In this document: piece by piece, positions 42,528 through 51,944 of the stretch | Layout: each line of letters opens with the position of its first letter | Position numbering within the stretch: the first letter of the stretch is position 1 | NCBI GenBank assembly: GCA_045599185.1 | Contig: JAZRVO010000002.1 | Location: 62,001 to 126,000, forward strand | Direction: 5' to 3' | Source of the DNA: UBA1240 sp045599185 | Lineage (GTDB): Bacteria > Spirochaetota > Spirochaetia > Treponematales > Treponemataceae | Length of the DNA stretch: 64,000 nucleotides | Position numbers and translations under genes: made by a program | The notes under the pieces: generated by a model | Told to the model about the DNA's origin: nothing | Database searches by the model: none | The model's input: the letters and a program-made list of their open reading frames with translations, nothing else

Positions 42528-43049
42528 TCAGTTTTTTACGTAATCTACAAAAGTAAAAGGTGTTTCTTCCTGATAAAAAACTTCCGACTGGTTTTCTATT
42601 TTCCAGTCCGGCAGATTTTCCAGATTGGTAAAAAATGCGTCGGCTTCAGCTGCTGCGGCAGCAACTTTTGTAACAAACGCCTTGCTGCAATAAGGCAAAA
42701 GCTGTTTATAAATGTTTTCACCGCCAATAACAAAAAAATCATCAGCACAAAAACCGGCAAAATCCTCGCTTTTCAGCAGTGTAAGCAGTTCTTCAATGCT
42801 TTTGCAGGCATAAAGCCCGGTTGCTTCGCTTTCTTCTTTTGTAATGCTTAAAGCAGAAGAAAGGACAATGTTTTTGCGGCCTTTCAAAGGTTTTCCGCCA
42901 GGCAAAGATTCAAGGGTTTTTCTGCCCATAATTACAACTTTACCAATTGTAAGCGTCTTAAAACGCTTTAAATCCTGCGAAATTGGAAAAAGCAGCTGAC
43001 CCTTGCAGCCGATTGCCCAGTTTTTATCTACATTTACAATAACATTCAC
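42528..43049 (-). CDS. folA: Dihydrofolate reductase
   Basis: A 173-residue enzyme that reduces dihydrofolate with NADPH. It begins MNVIVNVDKNWAIGCKGQLLFPISQDLKRFK, has the NADPH motif VVIMGRKTLESLPGGKPLKGR, and FFVIGGENIYKQLLPY. The start is a GTG at 43049, two bases after the thyA stop. The thyA-folA order makes sense because thymidylate synthase produces the dihydrofolate that this enzyme recycles. Confidence 0.95.
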   Translation of the reverse strand: MNVIVNVDKNWAIGCKGQLLFPISQDLKRFKTLTIGKVVIMGRKTLESLPGGKPLKGRKNIVLSSALSITKEESEATGLYACKSIEELLTLLKSEDFAGFCADDFFVIGGENIYKQLLPYCSKAFVTKVAAAAAEADAFFTNLENLPDWKIENQSEVFYQEETPFTFVDYVKN

Positions 43050-43051
43050 GC

Positions 43052-43882
43052 TTACACCGCCACTGGTATTTTGTCTTCAAGCTTAAAACCCTTATAGTTT
43101 TCAAGGGAAAAATCGTCTTTCGTAAAATCGTAAAAGTCTGCTTTGACCGTGTTCAGCTTAAAAACAGGTGCTTCCAGCTGGGGCTGCTGAAGGATTTTTT
43201 CAACCAGCGGAATGTGACGGTCGTAAATGTGGGCATCTGCAATAACGTGCACCAGTTCGCCGGCGACAAGACCGGAAACACGGGCAAAAAGATGAAGCAA
43301 TGCCGCATACTGACAGACGTTCCAGTTGTTTGCAACCAGCATGTCCTGACTGCGCTGGTTCAAAACAGCATTAAGCACATTGCCGCTTACATTGAACGTC
43401 ATGCTGTAGGCACACGGATAAAGCTGCATTTCGGCCAAATCCTGATGAACGTAAATGTTGGTCATAATTCGGCGCGATGCAGGATTGTTTTTCAAATCAA
43501 AAAGCACCCTGTCAACCTGATCAAAGTCGCCTTCCTTGTAGTGGTGCTTTACGCCAAGCTGGTATCCGTAGGCTTTCCCAATCGTGCCATTTTCATCAGC
43601 CCAGGCATCCCAAATATGGCTTCCCAATTCGGCAACCTTGTTGGATTTTTTCTGCCAGATCCACAAAATTTCTTCTACGCTGGATTTAAACGCGGTTTTG
43701 CGGATTGTAAGTGCCGGAAACTCTTTCTGCAAGTCATAGCGGTTTACAATTCCAAACTTTTTCACGGTGTGGGCACTTTTGCCGTCTTCCCATTTTGGCC
43801 GCACGTTCAAATCAGTGTCCCAAAAACCGTGGTCAATAATCTGGCGGCAGTTTTCTATAAAAATTTCATCTGCAATACTCAT
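43052..43882 (-). CDS. thyA: Thymidylate synthase
   Basis: A 276-residue enzyme methylating dUMP with methylene-tetrahydrofolate. The catalytic Cys is in LYPCAYSMTFNV, with the NQRSQDMLVANNWNVCQYAAL region and the C-terminal HIYDRHI typical of the family. I set the start at the ATG at 43882, preceded by AAGGA; an in-frame extension to 43969 has no conserved sequence. It is co-transcribed with folA. Confidence 0.95.
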   Translation of the reverse strand: MSIADEIFIENCRQIIDHGFWDTDLNVRPKWEDGKSAHTVKKFGIVNRYDLQKEFPALTIRKTAFKSSVEEILWIWQKKSNKVAELGSHIWDAWADENGTIGKAYGYQLGVKHHYKEGDFDQVDRVLFDLKNNPASRRIMTNIYVHQDLAEMQLYPCAYSMTFNVSGNVLNAVLNQRSQDMLVANNWNVCQYAALLHLFARVSGLVAGELVHVIADAHIYDRHIPLVEKILQQPQLEAPVFKLNTVKADFYDFTKDDFSLENYKGFKLEDKIPVAV

Positions 43883-43979
43883 TAAAATTCCTTTTTTTAT
43901 ATTGAAAAATATGTCGAATAAAGGCATGCAACCGCACACCAACACGCCGTCGCGAATAAACCGGCGCAAGGCTTAAAAA

Positions 43980-45698
43980 CTAAACCGTTGCCAGAATCGT
44001 TTTTACGTCATTTCTAAGCGGCACGCTGAAAACAGGTTCGCCGGTTTCGTCCGTGCGGTACAAATGCTGCAGGTGCTGGGCGTAGGCAGGGCTTTTGGGG
44101 CTGGTAAGCCACCAGTCCAGGACATACAGAACTTGCGAAATTGCAAGCACAAGGTTTGCATTGTTTGCGCCGCCTTCGGCACGTTTTTTCAGCATTGCGC
44201 CCAGACGTTTGGAACAAGTGTTTTCGATTGAAAAAACAAAAGGTTCCCACGCGTTTTTAATGCCTACAACTTCATTCTGAAGGGCAACGCCGCCATTTCT
44301 GGACGCACTTGCAATATTGTCAGAAAGCCAGCCGAAATAGCGGCTGAGTCTGGCAATTTTTTTGTAAGCCGGCTGCACGCCAAAAGCCGAAGCATCATTT
44401 ACAATCATTCCTTCTTCGTACTTCAAATGAGGGAAAAATTCTGACTTCTGCATTTTGACAATGCCCGAAATTGTTTTAATGGCAATTGGGGTTGTTTTAA
44501 AATTCGGCTGGCTGTAAACCCTGTTCACGTAGTCTGTCAGCGAATACGCATATTCCTTGTCAAACACGTTCATGCGAATCAAATACCAGTCACTAATCAT
44601 CCGTTCTATTTCGCTAACGGAAAGCTTGTCCGGTGCATTGCCGTCGGTGTCGGTAAACTTAATTTTGCTGCAACCCGGCAGCAAATCTTCAATTATTTGA
44701 AGAAGTATTACAACAACCTGCATTGGGTTTTGGGGAGACAAAAGGGCAACGCCTTCGCTGAATTTGAAAACCGGCTGATAATACGGAAAAAAATCGACGA
44801 AACTGTCAATTCCTTTCCAGCCAGCCTGGGGAAAAAGCGTGTCCAGAAACTTAAGGCCCATCAAAGTCTGGGCTTCAATCTGCCGCTGGGCAACTGTATA
44901 CACACTTGATCGTGGCGGTTCGTCAAGCGGCGTGTTTTCGTCAATCGGAACAAAAGCGCCGGGCAGAACGATTTCGGTTTTCTGCAAAAACAGAAAAGCC
45001 AGAATGCGCTGAATGTTGTCGTCTAAAAATTCCTGCATCGGCACGCAGTAAGAAGAAACAATGCGCATTAAAAGCGGATAAAGTTCCTTAACCGTGTGCT
45101 TCAAATGCCACGCCCATTCAATTTTGGCTTCGTCCATAACCCGCTGAAGGGCGGTTACAGGCACGTTCACCTTGTCTTTTACGTCAATAAAAGTTTTGTC
45201 CAGAATCTGGTTGAAATTAACTTCGCCCAAAAACAAAAGCTGCATAAGCGGGCGGTACATTACACATACAAAAGGAATGGCATTTTCTACCGTAATGTTT
45301 TTTATGTTCTGCTGCATTTTATCAAGCAGGTCGTTGGCACCAATCGTGTCCCAGCCCAGCACAGCCGAAAGCATTCGCAGCTGAACCTGCGTACCTTTAC
45401 CAAGCCGGTGCTGATAATAAAGCGGCAAAGAACCGGCAAACCTTTTTACCGCACTTACAAATTTCGTGGCATGAATTACCTGTTCATTCAAATTGTTGAT
45501 TATAAAACTTTCGTCAATCGTGTCCGGGTCTATGTTTTTTAAAAGCGAAAGCCTGTTTTTTCCGCCGCTTATGCCGGTTTCGGCAAAAAGTTTGTCAAAA
45601 TTGTTCCGCTCTTCGTTATCAAGTGCCGGTAAATGCACCGGCAAACGAGAAATCATTTCGGCTAAACGCACATTCTGGTTTGAACTTACATCACTCAT
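43980..45698 (-). CDS. Conserved-looking protein of unknown function
   Basis: A 572-residue soluble protein that I do not recognise. It is largely helical, with a glycine-poor sequence and no transmembrane segment, signal peptide or catalytic motif that I can name. Segments such as LPLYYQHRLGKGTQVQLRML and DDNIQRILAFLFLQKTEIVLP look like packed helices. The start could be the ATG at 45698 or an in-frame TTG at 45728; neither has a good ribosome site. It lies upstream of thyA on the same strand. It may be a spirochaete-specific protein; that is inference. Confidence 0.7.
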   Translation of the reverse strand: MSDVSSNQNVRLAEMISRLPVHLPALDNEERNNFDKLFAETGISGGKNRLSLLKNIDPDTIDESFIINNLNEQVIHATKFVSAVKRFAGSLPLYYQHRLGKGTQVQLRMLSAVLGWDTIGANDLLDKMQQNIKNITVENAIPFVCVMYRPLMQLLFLGEVNFNQILDKTFIDVKDKVNVPVTALQRVMDEAKIEWAWHLKHTVKELYPLLMRIVSSYCVPMQEFLDDNIQRILAFLFLQKTEIVLPGAFVPIDENTPLDEPPRSSVYTVAQRQIEAQTLMGLKFLDTLFPQAGWKGIDSFVDFFPYYQPVFKFSEGVALLSPQNPMQVVVILLQIIEDLLPGCSKIKFTDTDGNAPDKLSVSEIERMISDWYLIRMNVFDKEYAYSLTDYVNRVYSQPNFKTTPIAIKTISGIVKMQKSEFFPHLKYEEGMIVNDASAFGVQPAYKKIARLSRYFGWLSDNIASASRNGGVALQNEVVGIKNAWEPFVFSIENTCSKRLGAMLKKRAEGGANNANLVLAISQVLYVLDWWLTSPKSPAYAQHLQHLYRTDETGEPVFSVPLRNDVKTILATV

Positions 45699-45963
45699 GA
45701 GTTGTTTTTTCCGCCTGAAAAATGTCAAAAAGCTTTAAAATTCAAATTTTAAAGCCTGCCCTGCAAATAAATTTACAAGCTGTCTAAATTATCGGCGTAA
45801 CTGCGTTTTTGGCATAGTTTGGCGCAAGTTACTTCCCTGTTACCCCCAATGCCTTATTTTACAAGGCAGGCTGGAAAACCGCCTTTTTCAAATTTTTTTT
45901 GACAAACCAGCATTGGGCTGATGAATAACATTATACAACAGTGTGGAAATTTTGCACAAAAAG

Positions 45964-47061
45964 TTAATAGCGCAGCTTGATTGTTTTGCCGACTGCATAA
46001 AAATTCTTTAGGTTTACGGCCGTACCGTCGGCGGTTAAAAACGTGCCGTTTATAGTGCCAAAAATCGTCTGGTAATCCAGATGAAGGAAAATAAGGCTTG
46101 CCTTGCGCCGGGTAATGGCAACAGGTTCAAAGCAAAGGTCTACCATGCTTTCCGTGTCCTGAATAATCCATGTTTTGTCTATTCCGTAAGGCATGGTAAT
46201 TTTTACCGGCGGAAGCGGAGTAGGTACGTTTTCAACAAAAAGAACATTGTCATTGTATTTGTAACTGTCTACCGGGTCAAAATTTGTCTGACCGAACCGG
46301 AAAGACACGTGCTTGCCTTTAACAAAGCCTGCGCCCGTTAAAGCCGTAATGTGGCTTCGCAAAGGGTAATAAGCCCGGCGAATGTCCAGAAACGCGCCGC
46401 AGTCCGTTAAAAACGGCATTATATTTTGGGCTGAATCAGAAGAAAAACTTTGAAGATTGTAATGCTGGCCGTTAACGGTAATAAAACCGCTGCAAATGCC
46501 GCACATCTGCACGCTTGCAGAACAGCGGCGGCTTACCAGTGCCGGTACAACATTTGAAGCCTGTGCAAAAGCTTTTTTGCCAGTATCAATCTGCAAATTT
46601 GCGCAGAAAGAAGGCCGCAGCCTGTCGCCTTTTATGCTGAAGGTTGCGTTTATTTTCTTCCGGTCTTTGCTCCAGCTTATGCGCACGTGGCGGCGGCGGC
46701 TGTGGCTGGAACAGACATCGTGAACGGTGGATTTTGGCACGATGCGTTTATGCAGGCCTAAAATTTGCCGGTAAGCGTATTTTTTATTCGTGTCTTTGTC
46801 AAAAAGAATGAATTCAACAAAACCGAAAATTTTACTGTCAAAAATTTCAATTGTGCCAATGTATTTTGAAGTATAAAAACTGAAAACCAGATTTGCCTTT
46901 ATACGCAGGTTGCTTATTGCTTTTGGCAGCAGAACACTGCCGTAAGCATGGTTTATGTCGCGAATATCCAGTTTTTCAAAAGGCTTGGGATAATAACCGA
47001 AAACCGGCTTGCCGTTTTGAATGATTGATTCTGGTGTTTTTAAAGCCTGTCGTGTGTACAC
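45964..47061 (-). CDS. DUF2804-like protein
   Basis: A 365-residue beta-rich protein. The C-terminal pattern YQTIFGTINGTFLTADGTAVNLKNFYAVGKTIKLRY and the central RRHVRISWSKDRKKINATFSI resemble the DUF2804 family, whose function is unknown. No ATG is available near the front. I chose the GTG at 47061 because a -35/-10 pair ends seven bases before it. A TTG at 47079 would lie upstream of that -10 box and so outside the transcript. No signal peptide or membrane span is seen. The 265 bases between its stop and the next gene hold nothing clear. Confidence 0.7.
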   Translation of the reverse strand: MYTRQALKTPESIIQNGKPVFGYYPKPFEKLDIRDINHAYGSVLLPKAISNLRIKANLVFSFYTSKYIGTIEIFDSKIFGFVEFILFDKDTNKKYAYRQILGLHKRIVPKSTVHDVCSSHSRRRHVRISWSKDRKKINATFSIKGDRLRPSFCANLQIDTGKKAFAQASNVVPALVSRRCSASVQMCGICSGFITVNGQHYNLQSFSSDSAQNIMPFLTDCGAFLDIRRAYYPLRSHITALTGAGFVKGKHVSFRFGQTNFDPVDSYKYNDNVLFVENVPTPLPPVKITMPYGIDKTWIIQDTESMVDLCFEPVAITRRKASLIFLHLDYQTIFGTINGTFLTADGTAVNLKNFYAVGKTIKLRY

Positions 47062-47068
47062 GCCCTTA

Positions 47069-47097
47069 ATTTTAAGCAAAAACCAAAGCTTTTACAA
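47069..47097 (-). promoter_or_regulatory. Leaderless promoter that decides the DUF2804-like start
   Basis: On the minus strand TTGTAA (47092-47097) and TAAAAT (47069-47074) are 17 bp apart, and a GTG follows seven bases later. The remaining gap up to 47450 shows only the probable promoter of the next gene (TAGAAT at 47404-47409). Confidence 0.65.
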
Positions 47098-47450
47098 TTG
47101 GGCAAACGCACTGTTTTTTTCAGTGAAGGACGAATTCGGCAAGTCATTTTTAAAGCGAAGAGCGCAGCCCTTTGCATAAAAAACCAAGCTTTTAATATTT
47201 GCCTGAAAGTTAGTAAATAAATTATAAAAAAAGGTCGTAGCCAAGCACAGACACGAAAAAAACGCCGTGCGAAGAACAAGTCTTTTTTTCGCGGCTGGGT
47301 TTGGCTGTGGCTGCTTTTTCTATTTTCTCCATTAACCTTCTGACCACATAACACAACTTTTAGCATAATTTACATTTTTGTTGCAGATTTAGTTTTTCAC
47401 TGCTAGAATTTACGGCGTAACAGCAAAATACCCTTATTTCTGGAGGTTTT

Positions 47451-48860
47451 ATGGCACTTTGTTTTTATTCACTTGGAGCCGCTGAAGAAGTAACTGGTTC
47501 TAAACACGTTCTTGAAATTGACGGAAACCCAATTTTAGTAGACTGCGGTGCTTTTCAGGGCAAGCGCGCCGAAGCCGATAGAAAAAACCGGGAATTTGAC
47601 CTTGCCGCAGACAAACTGAATGCGGTTGTTCTGACCCATGCCCATTACGACCACTGCGGCCTGCTGCCGGTTCTTGCCAAAAAAGGGTTTAACGGCAATA
47701 TTTACGCAACCCCGGCCACCCGCGACATTGCGAACCTTATAATGATGGACAGTGCTCACATTCAGGCACGAGATGCCGAATATTTGCAGAAACAGGCCAA
47801 GAAAAAAGGTGAAAAATTCAACTGGCAGCCGCTTTACGGCGAAAAAGACGTTGTAAAAACCGCAGACCAGATTGTTACCCTTTCCTACCAGCGCAAAATG
47901 TTCATAGACCCTAAAGTTGAACTGCAATTTTTTGATGCCGGTCACATTCTTGGTTCTTCATTTGCAAACCTTACGGTTAACGACGGCGGCACGGCAAAAA
48001 ACATACTTTTCAGCGGCGACCTTGGACGAAAGGACAAGCCCATCATCCGTAACCCGGCAGAAAACGTGCCCGCCCCCGACTACATTGTGCTGGAAAGCAC
48101 TTACGGCAACCGGCTGCATGAACACGTGGAAGAAGCGCTGGATGCGCTGGCGGCAATAGTGCAGCGCATTGAAAAAACCGGCGGAAAACTGATTATTCCT
48201 TCCTTTGCAATTGAACGCACACAGGAACTGATTTATTATTTCCACCTTCTGGTAGACGAAGGCCGCATTTCGGAAATGCCGATTTACGTGGATTCGCCGA
48301 TGGCAACCAACGCAACAAGCATTTTTCAGGTTCACCCGGAATGCTACGATGAAAAAACACATCAGGCATTTTTGGATCATCACAAAAATCCGTTCGGCTT
48401 TAACGCCCTTTCTTTTGTTTCCAGTGTTGAAGAATCTAAGGCGCTGAACAAAAAAGACGGCCCGATGATTATTATAAGTGCCGACGGAATGTGTGAATTT
48501 GGCCGGGTTGTGCACCACCTGTACAACAATATTAACGACAGCCGGAACACGGTTCTGCTTGTTGGCTATATGGCAGAAAACACCCTTGGCCGAAAACTGA
48601 TGAACCGGGAAAAAGAAGTAAGAATTATGGGCGACTGGATGAAAGTTAAGGCGAAAATTGAAAACATAAACGCTTTTTCTGCCCATGCCGACTATAAAGA
48701 AACTTTGGAATGGTTAAAAAGCATTGATACCAGCAAACTGAAGCAGATTTTTCTGGTGCACGGCGAAAAAGACGCGCAGGCGTTCTTAAAAAAATACCTT
48801 GCCGAAAACGGCTTTCCTAACGTAACGATTGCCAGATACGGCGAAAAATACGATTTGTAG
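47451..48860 (+). CDS. Metallo-beta-lactamase / beta-CASP RNase
   Basis: A 469-residue protein of the CPSF73-like family. The zinc motif THAHYDHCGLLP follows VDCGAFQG; later ligands are DAGHILGSS and SGDLGR. The beta-CASP insertion holds IPSFAIERTQELIYYFH, DSPMA and ISADGMCEFGRVVHHL, and the C-terminal part has NAFSAHADYKETLEW and VHGEKDAQAF. Family members are RNA endo- or exonucleases in the cytoplasm. The ATG follows GGAGG. It is a single-gene unit with its own promoter and terminator. Confidence 0.93.
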   Translation: MALCFYSLGAAEEVTGSKHVLEIDGNPILVDCGAFQGKRAEADRKNREFDLAADKLNAVVLTHAHYDHCGLLPVLAKKGFNGNIYATPATRDIANLIMMDSAHIQARDAEYLQKQAKKKGEKFNWQPLYGEKDVVKTADQIVTLSYQRKMFIDPKVELQFFDAGHILGSSFANLTVNDGGTAKNILFSGDLGRKDKPIIRNPAENVPAPDYIVLESTYGNRLHEHVEEALDALAAIVQRIEKTGGKLIIPSFAIERTQELIYYFHLLVDEGRISEMPIYVDSPMATNATSIFQVHPECYDEKTHQAFLDHHKNPFGFNALSFVSSVEESKALNKKDGPMIIISADGMCEFGRVVHHLYNNINDSRNTVLLVGYMAENTLGRKLMNREKEVRIMGDWMKVKAKIENINAFSAHADYKETLEWLKSIDTSKLKQIFLVHGEKDAQAFLKKYLAENGFPNVTIARYGEKYDL

Positions 48861-48870
48861 GAATGATTTT

Positions 48871-48920
48871 GGAAGAAAAATGCAGGGCAGAATGCTGAAC
48901 ATTTTTCTTCCATTTTTTTT
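48871..48920 (+). terminator. Terminator after the beta-CASP RNase
   Basis: A perfect 12-bp stem GGAAGAAAAATG / CATTTTTCTTCC with a 17-base loop is followed by nine T (one base after the stem). Confidence 0.85.
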
Positions 48921-49004
48921 TCAGTTTTTAAAAACCGTAATTTTTTATTTTTTCACTTTTGCAAAACACTTTTATAAAAAACTGCAAAACGCTAAAATTG
49001 CACG

Positions 49005-50000
49005 ATGATTGACGCCCTGCTTTTTTCGGTGAATGCGGTTTTTCCCATTCTTTTAATATGCGCATTCGGTTTTTACGTGCGCAACAACGGTACAGTTAGC
49101 GATGAATTTTTGCGCAACGGCAACAAGTTCTGCTTTAATTACGCGTTTATGGCCATGATGTTTTCTAACGTCTACCAGATGCAGTCTTTTACCGAGATTC
49201 GCTGGAACGTGGTGCTTTTTGCGGTTTTAGGCGTAATGGTGCTTTTTGTAATCGGTTTGCCTTACGTTATTTTCTGCGTACCAAAAGCTGAACAGAAAGG
49301 CGTAATGCATCAGGCTTTTTACCGTTCAAATTACGCAACAATCGGTCTGCCCCTTGCATTCAACATTGCCGGTGCCGAAGGTCTTCAGCTTGCTTCGCTT
49401 ATTTCGGCTTTTTCAGTTCCGCTTTTCAACATTCTGGGCGTAATTTCACTTTCCGCTTTCAGCGACCAGAAACAGGAAAAACCCGTTCTTTTTGTAATCA
49501 AAAGCATCGTCAAAAATCCGCTTATTCAGGGCGTGGCGCTTGGCCTGCTGTGCGTTGGCGTTCGCCCATTTTGCCACGGCTGGACACTTGCCACAAGCAA
49601 CCTGCGCTTTATTTACAAGGCAGTTGAAAGTTTGGGTTCAATTGCGCCGTGGCTTTCGCTTGTAATTTTAGGCGGGCAGTTTAAGTTTTCGGCAGTAAAA
49701 AGGCTTTTGAAGGAAATTACAGTTAGCGTTGTGGCGCGCTGTTTTATGGCGCCTGTAGTTGGAATGATTCTGGTGCTGTTTTTACCGGCAAAAATCGGGC
49801 TGCCGGCGTTTAAGCCTGTTGAATGTGCCGCGCTTTTTGCACTTTATGCCGCCCCGGAAGCCGTAGCAAGCGTTGCAATGGCAGACCAGATGAACGCTGA
49901 CAGCGAACTTGCCGGGCAGATTCTGGTGTGGACGGCGCTTTTTTCGGCATTAAGCCTGTTTCTTTTTGTTGCATTTTTCAGAAAATGCGGCATTTTTTAA
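49005..50000 (+). CDS. AEC-family (auxin efflux carrier type) transporter
   Basis: A 331-residue membrane protein with about ten hydrophobic segments, from VNAVFPILLICAFGFYV at the start to AALFALYAAPEAVASVAMADQM near the end. Both are typical of the AEC family, which exports organic acids, amino acids or similar small molecules. The substrate is not evident. TAAAAT at 48993-48998 ends six bases before the ATG, so the message is probably leaderless; its -35 box is weak. Confidence 0.9.
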   Translation: MIDALLFSVNAVFPILLICAFGFYVRNNGTVSDEFLRNGNKFCFNYAFMAMMFSNVYQMQSFTEIRWNVVLFAVLGVMVLFVIGLPYVIFCVPKAEQKGVMHQAFYRSNYATIGLPLAFNIAGAEGLQLASLISAFSVPLFNILGVISLSAFSDQKQEKPVLFVIKSIVKNPLIQGVALGLLCVGVRPFCHGWTLATSNLRFIYKAVESLGSIAPWLSLVILGGQFKFSAVKRLLKEITVSVVARCFMAPVVGMILVLFLPAKIGLPAFKPVECAALFALYAAPEAVASVAMADQMNADSELAGQILVWTALFSALSLFLFVAFFRKCGIF

Positions 50001-50017
50001 TTTTTCATTTAAAAAGC

Positions 50018-50046
50018 AAAAGCCCCGGAAAAACTTCGGGGCTTTT
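50018..50046. terminator. Bidirectional terminator between the AEC gene and parB
   Basis: AAAAGCCCCG pairs with CGGGGCTTTT around a 9-base loop between two converging genes. Confidence 0.85.
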
Positions 50047-50049
50047 ATT

Positions 50050-50952
50050 TTATTCGGTCTTTATCAAAATGTTGTAAAGCCTGTCCAAGTCGTCTTTACT
50101 GAAATATTCAATTTGAATTGAACCGCGCTGCAAGCTGCCTTTAATGGCAACTTTTGTACCCAAGGCATCTATAAACTGCTGTTCAATAAAAGCCAGATCC
50201 GGGTCTTTTGCGGCAGGCTTGGTTTCTTTCGGCTTTGCGGCTTCAGGTTTTGCATTGCCATTCAGTTCTGCGGCATACTGTTCAGCCTCGCGCACCGTCA
50301 TTCCGCTGCCTGTCATGCGTGCAAACATTATGCGCATGTCGCTTGGGCTGTTTACCGAAAGCAGGGCTCTGGCATGTCCGGCACTGATTGTTCCGGCGGC
50401 AAGTGCATTCTGCATGTCTTCCGGAAGTTTTAAAAGACGCAGGGCATTGGCAACCGTAGAACGGTTTTTGCCCACGCGTTTAGCCGCCTCTTCCTGCCCG
50501 ATGTTTTCCAGCTGCATGATGCGCTGATAAGCCTTTGCTTCTTCCATCGGGTTAAGGTTTTCGCGCTGAATGTTCTCAATTAAAGCAACTTCAAGCTTGC
50601 GTTCGTCGGTAAACTGTCGCAAAATAACCGGCACCTGCGTTAAGCCTGCAAGCTGGGCGGCGCGGGTACGGCGTTCACCGGCAATAATATAGTAATCGCC
50701 GTTACCGGCATCTTCTGCAAGAATGGGCTGAATAATGCCGTGAATCTTTATTGATTCTGCTAGTTCGGCCAGTGCTTCCTGTGTAAATTCCGTACGCGGC
50801 TGAAAAGGATTCGGCTTCAAGCGGCTTACGTCAACCATAACTTCACTGCCGCTTGCACCGGCGGCTTTCGGTTCAATGTCGTCATCAAACCCGGTTTCAG
50901 AAAGCAGGGAATCCAGCCCCTTGCCCAATGTTCCAAACTGTTTAGCCGACAC
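50050..50952 (-). CDS. parB: Chromosome partitioning protein ParB
   Basis: A 300-residue DNA-binding CTPase that loads at parS sites. The N-terminal ParB/Srx domain has KPNPFQPRTEF and the CTP motif IIAGERRTRAAQLAG. The ENIQRENLNPMEEA box and the helix-turn-helix (GQEEAAKRVGKNRSTVANALRLL) follow, then a Lys/Pro-rich linker and the dimerisation domain ending in LYNILIKTE. The start is a GTG at 50952, inside the end of parA, so translation is coupled. I did not find a parS consensus nearby. Confidence 0.95.
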   Translation of the reverse strand: MSAKQFGTLGKGLDSLLSETGFDDDIEPKAAGASGSEVMVDVSRLKPNPFQPRTEFTQEALAELAESIKIHGIIQPILAEDAGNGDYYIIAGERRTRAAQLAGLTQVPVILRQFTDERKLEVALIENIQRENLNPMEEAKAYQRIMQLENIGQEEAAKRVGKNRSTVANALRLLKLPEDMQNALAAGTISAGHARALLSVNSPSDMRIMFARMTGSGMTVREAEQYAAELNGNAKPEAAKPKETKPAAKDPDLAFIEQQFIDALGTKVAIKGSLQRGSIQIEYFSKDDLDRLYNILIKTE

Positions 50953-51700
50953 GGTCTATTACCTCTTGTGCCAAAAGTTTGTAACTGCGTGCACCCACAC
51001 AATCAGAATCGTACTGGCAGATTGGCACGCCGTGAGACGGTGCTTCCGACAGGCGGACATTGCGCGGAATAATCGTAGAAAAAACTTTATCCGCAAAATA
51101 GGTTTTTACCTGCTGCACAACTTCCTGTGCAAGGCGCGTGCGTGAATCATACATGGTAAAAAATATTCCGCCAATTCTAAGCGAAGGATTTATGGTTTTC
51201 TGAACGCGCTTAACGGTTTGCAGCAAAAGAGAAATGCCTTCCAGGGCAAAATATTCGCACTGCATTGGTATAAGAACTTCGTCTGCCGCAGCAAGACCGT
51301 TTAAGGTTAAAATGCCAAGCGACGGCGGCAGGTCGATTAAAATGAAATCGTATTTTGGAACAAGCGGCAGAAGTGCGCGCTTTAAGAAAAATTCTCGTTC
51401 TTCCTGGTCTACAAGTTCAACGGCAGCACCAGACAAATCGATTGATGCAGGAATTGCCGAAAGACCCGGCACAACGGTGCGTTTTACGGCATCTTCCGCA
51501 GCAACTTTTCCGGCCAGAACATCGTAAATGGTTGGTTTGTCTTTATCAATTCCCACGCCCGACGACATGTTCCCCTGAGAGTCAAAATCTACCAGAAGAA
51601 CTTTTTTGCCGGCAAGGGCAATATAAGCGCCAATGTTAATTGCTGAAGTAGTCTTTCCTACCCCGCCTTTTTGGTTTACAAAAACACAAATTTTTCCCAT
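50942..51700 (-). CDS. parA: Chromosome partitioning ATPase ParA (Soj)
   Basis: A 252-residue Walker ATPase. The deviant Walker A is KGGVGKTTSAIN, followed by LLVDFDSQGNMSSG and LIDLPPSLGILTLN. I set the start at the ATG at 51700, directly before the first beta strand. TATACT on the minus strand (51708-51713) ends seven bases upstream and suggests a leaderless message. An in-frame extension to 51802 adds an unconserved tail. It is upstream of and overlapping with parB; the usual rsmG neighbour is not in this window. Confidence 0.95.
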   Translation of the reverse strand: MGKICVFVNQKGGVGKTTSAINIGAYIALAGKKVLLVDFDSQGNMSSGVGIDKDKPTIYDVLAGKVAAEDAVKRTVVPGLSAIPASIDLSGAAVELVDQEEREFFLKRALLPLVPKYDFILIDLPPSLGILTLNGLAAADEVLIPMQCEYFALEGISLLLQTVKRVQKTINPSLRIGGIFFTMYDSRTRLAQEVVQQVKTYFADKVFSTIIPRNVRLSEAPSHGVPICQYDSDCVGARSYKLLAQEVIDRVG

Positions 51701-51944
51701 AGAAAACAGTATAGCAACTAATTGCATTTGAGTATAGATTTTTTTTCGTTTTGAAAATGCCGGAATTTTCAGCATGCAGGCTTTTTTTACAATTCTTTTC
51801 AATGAAAAAACAGGCGGCAGTGCTTAAAGGCACAGACAAAGGCGCTTTTTACATTTTTTCAAAAATTGAGTTTAGCAGAACAATAAAAACAAAAGCACAA
51901 GTTTTACTATTTACAAAAATTGCCTGATGTATTTTTATTGAAGA

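Noticed and set aside
47040..47366. A 108-codon minus-strand ORF upstream of the DUF2804-like gene
   Set aside because: Its sequence is basic and non-conserved in appearance, and it overlaps the promoter and start of the DUF2804-like gene.
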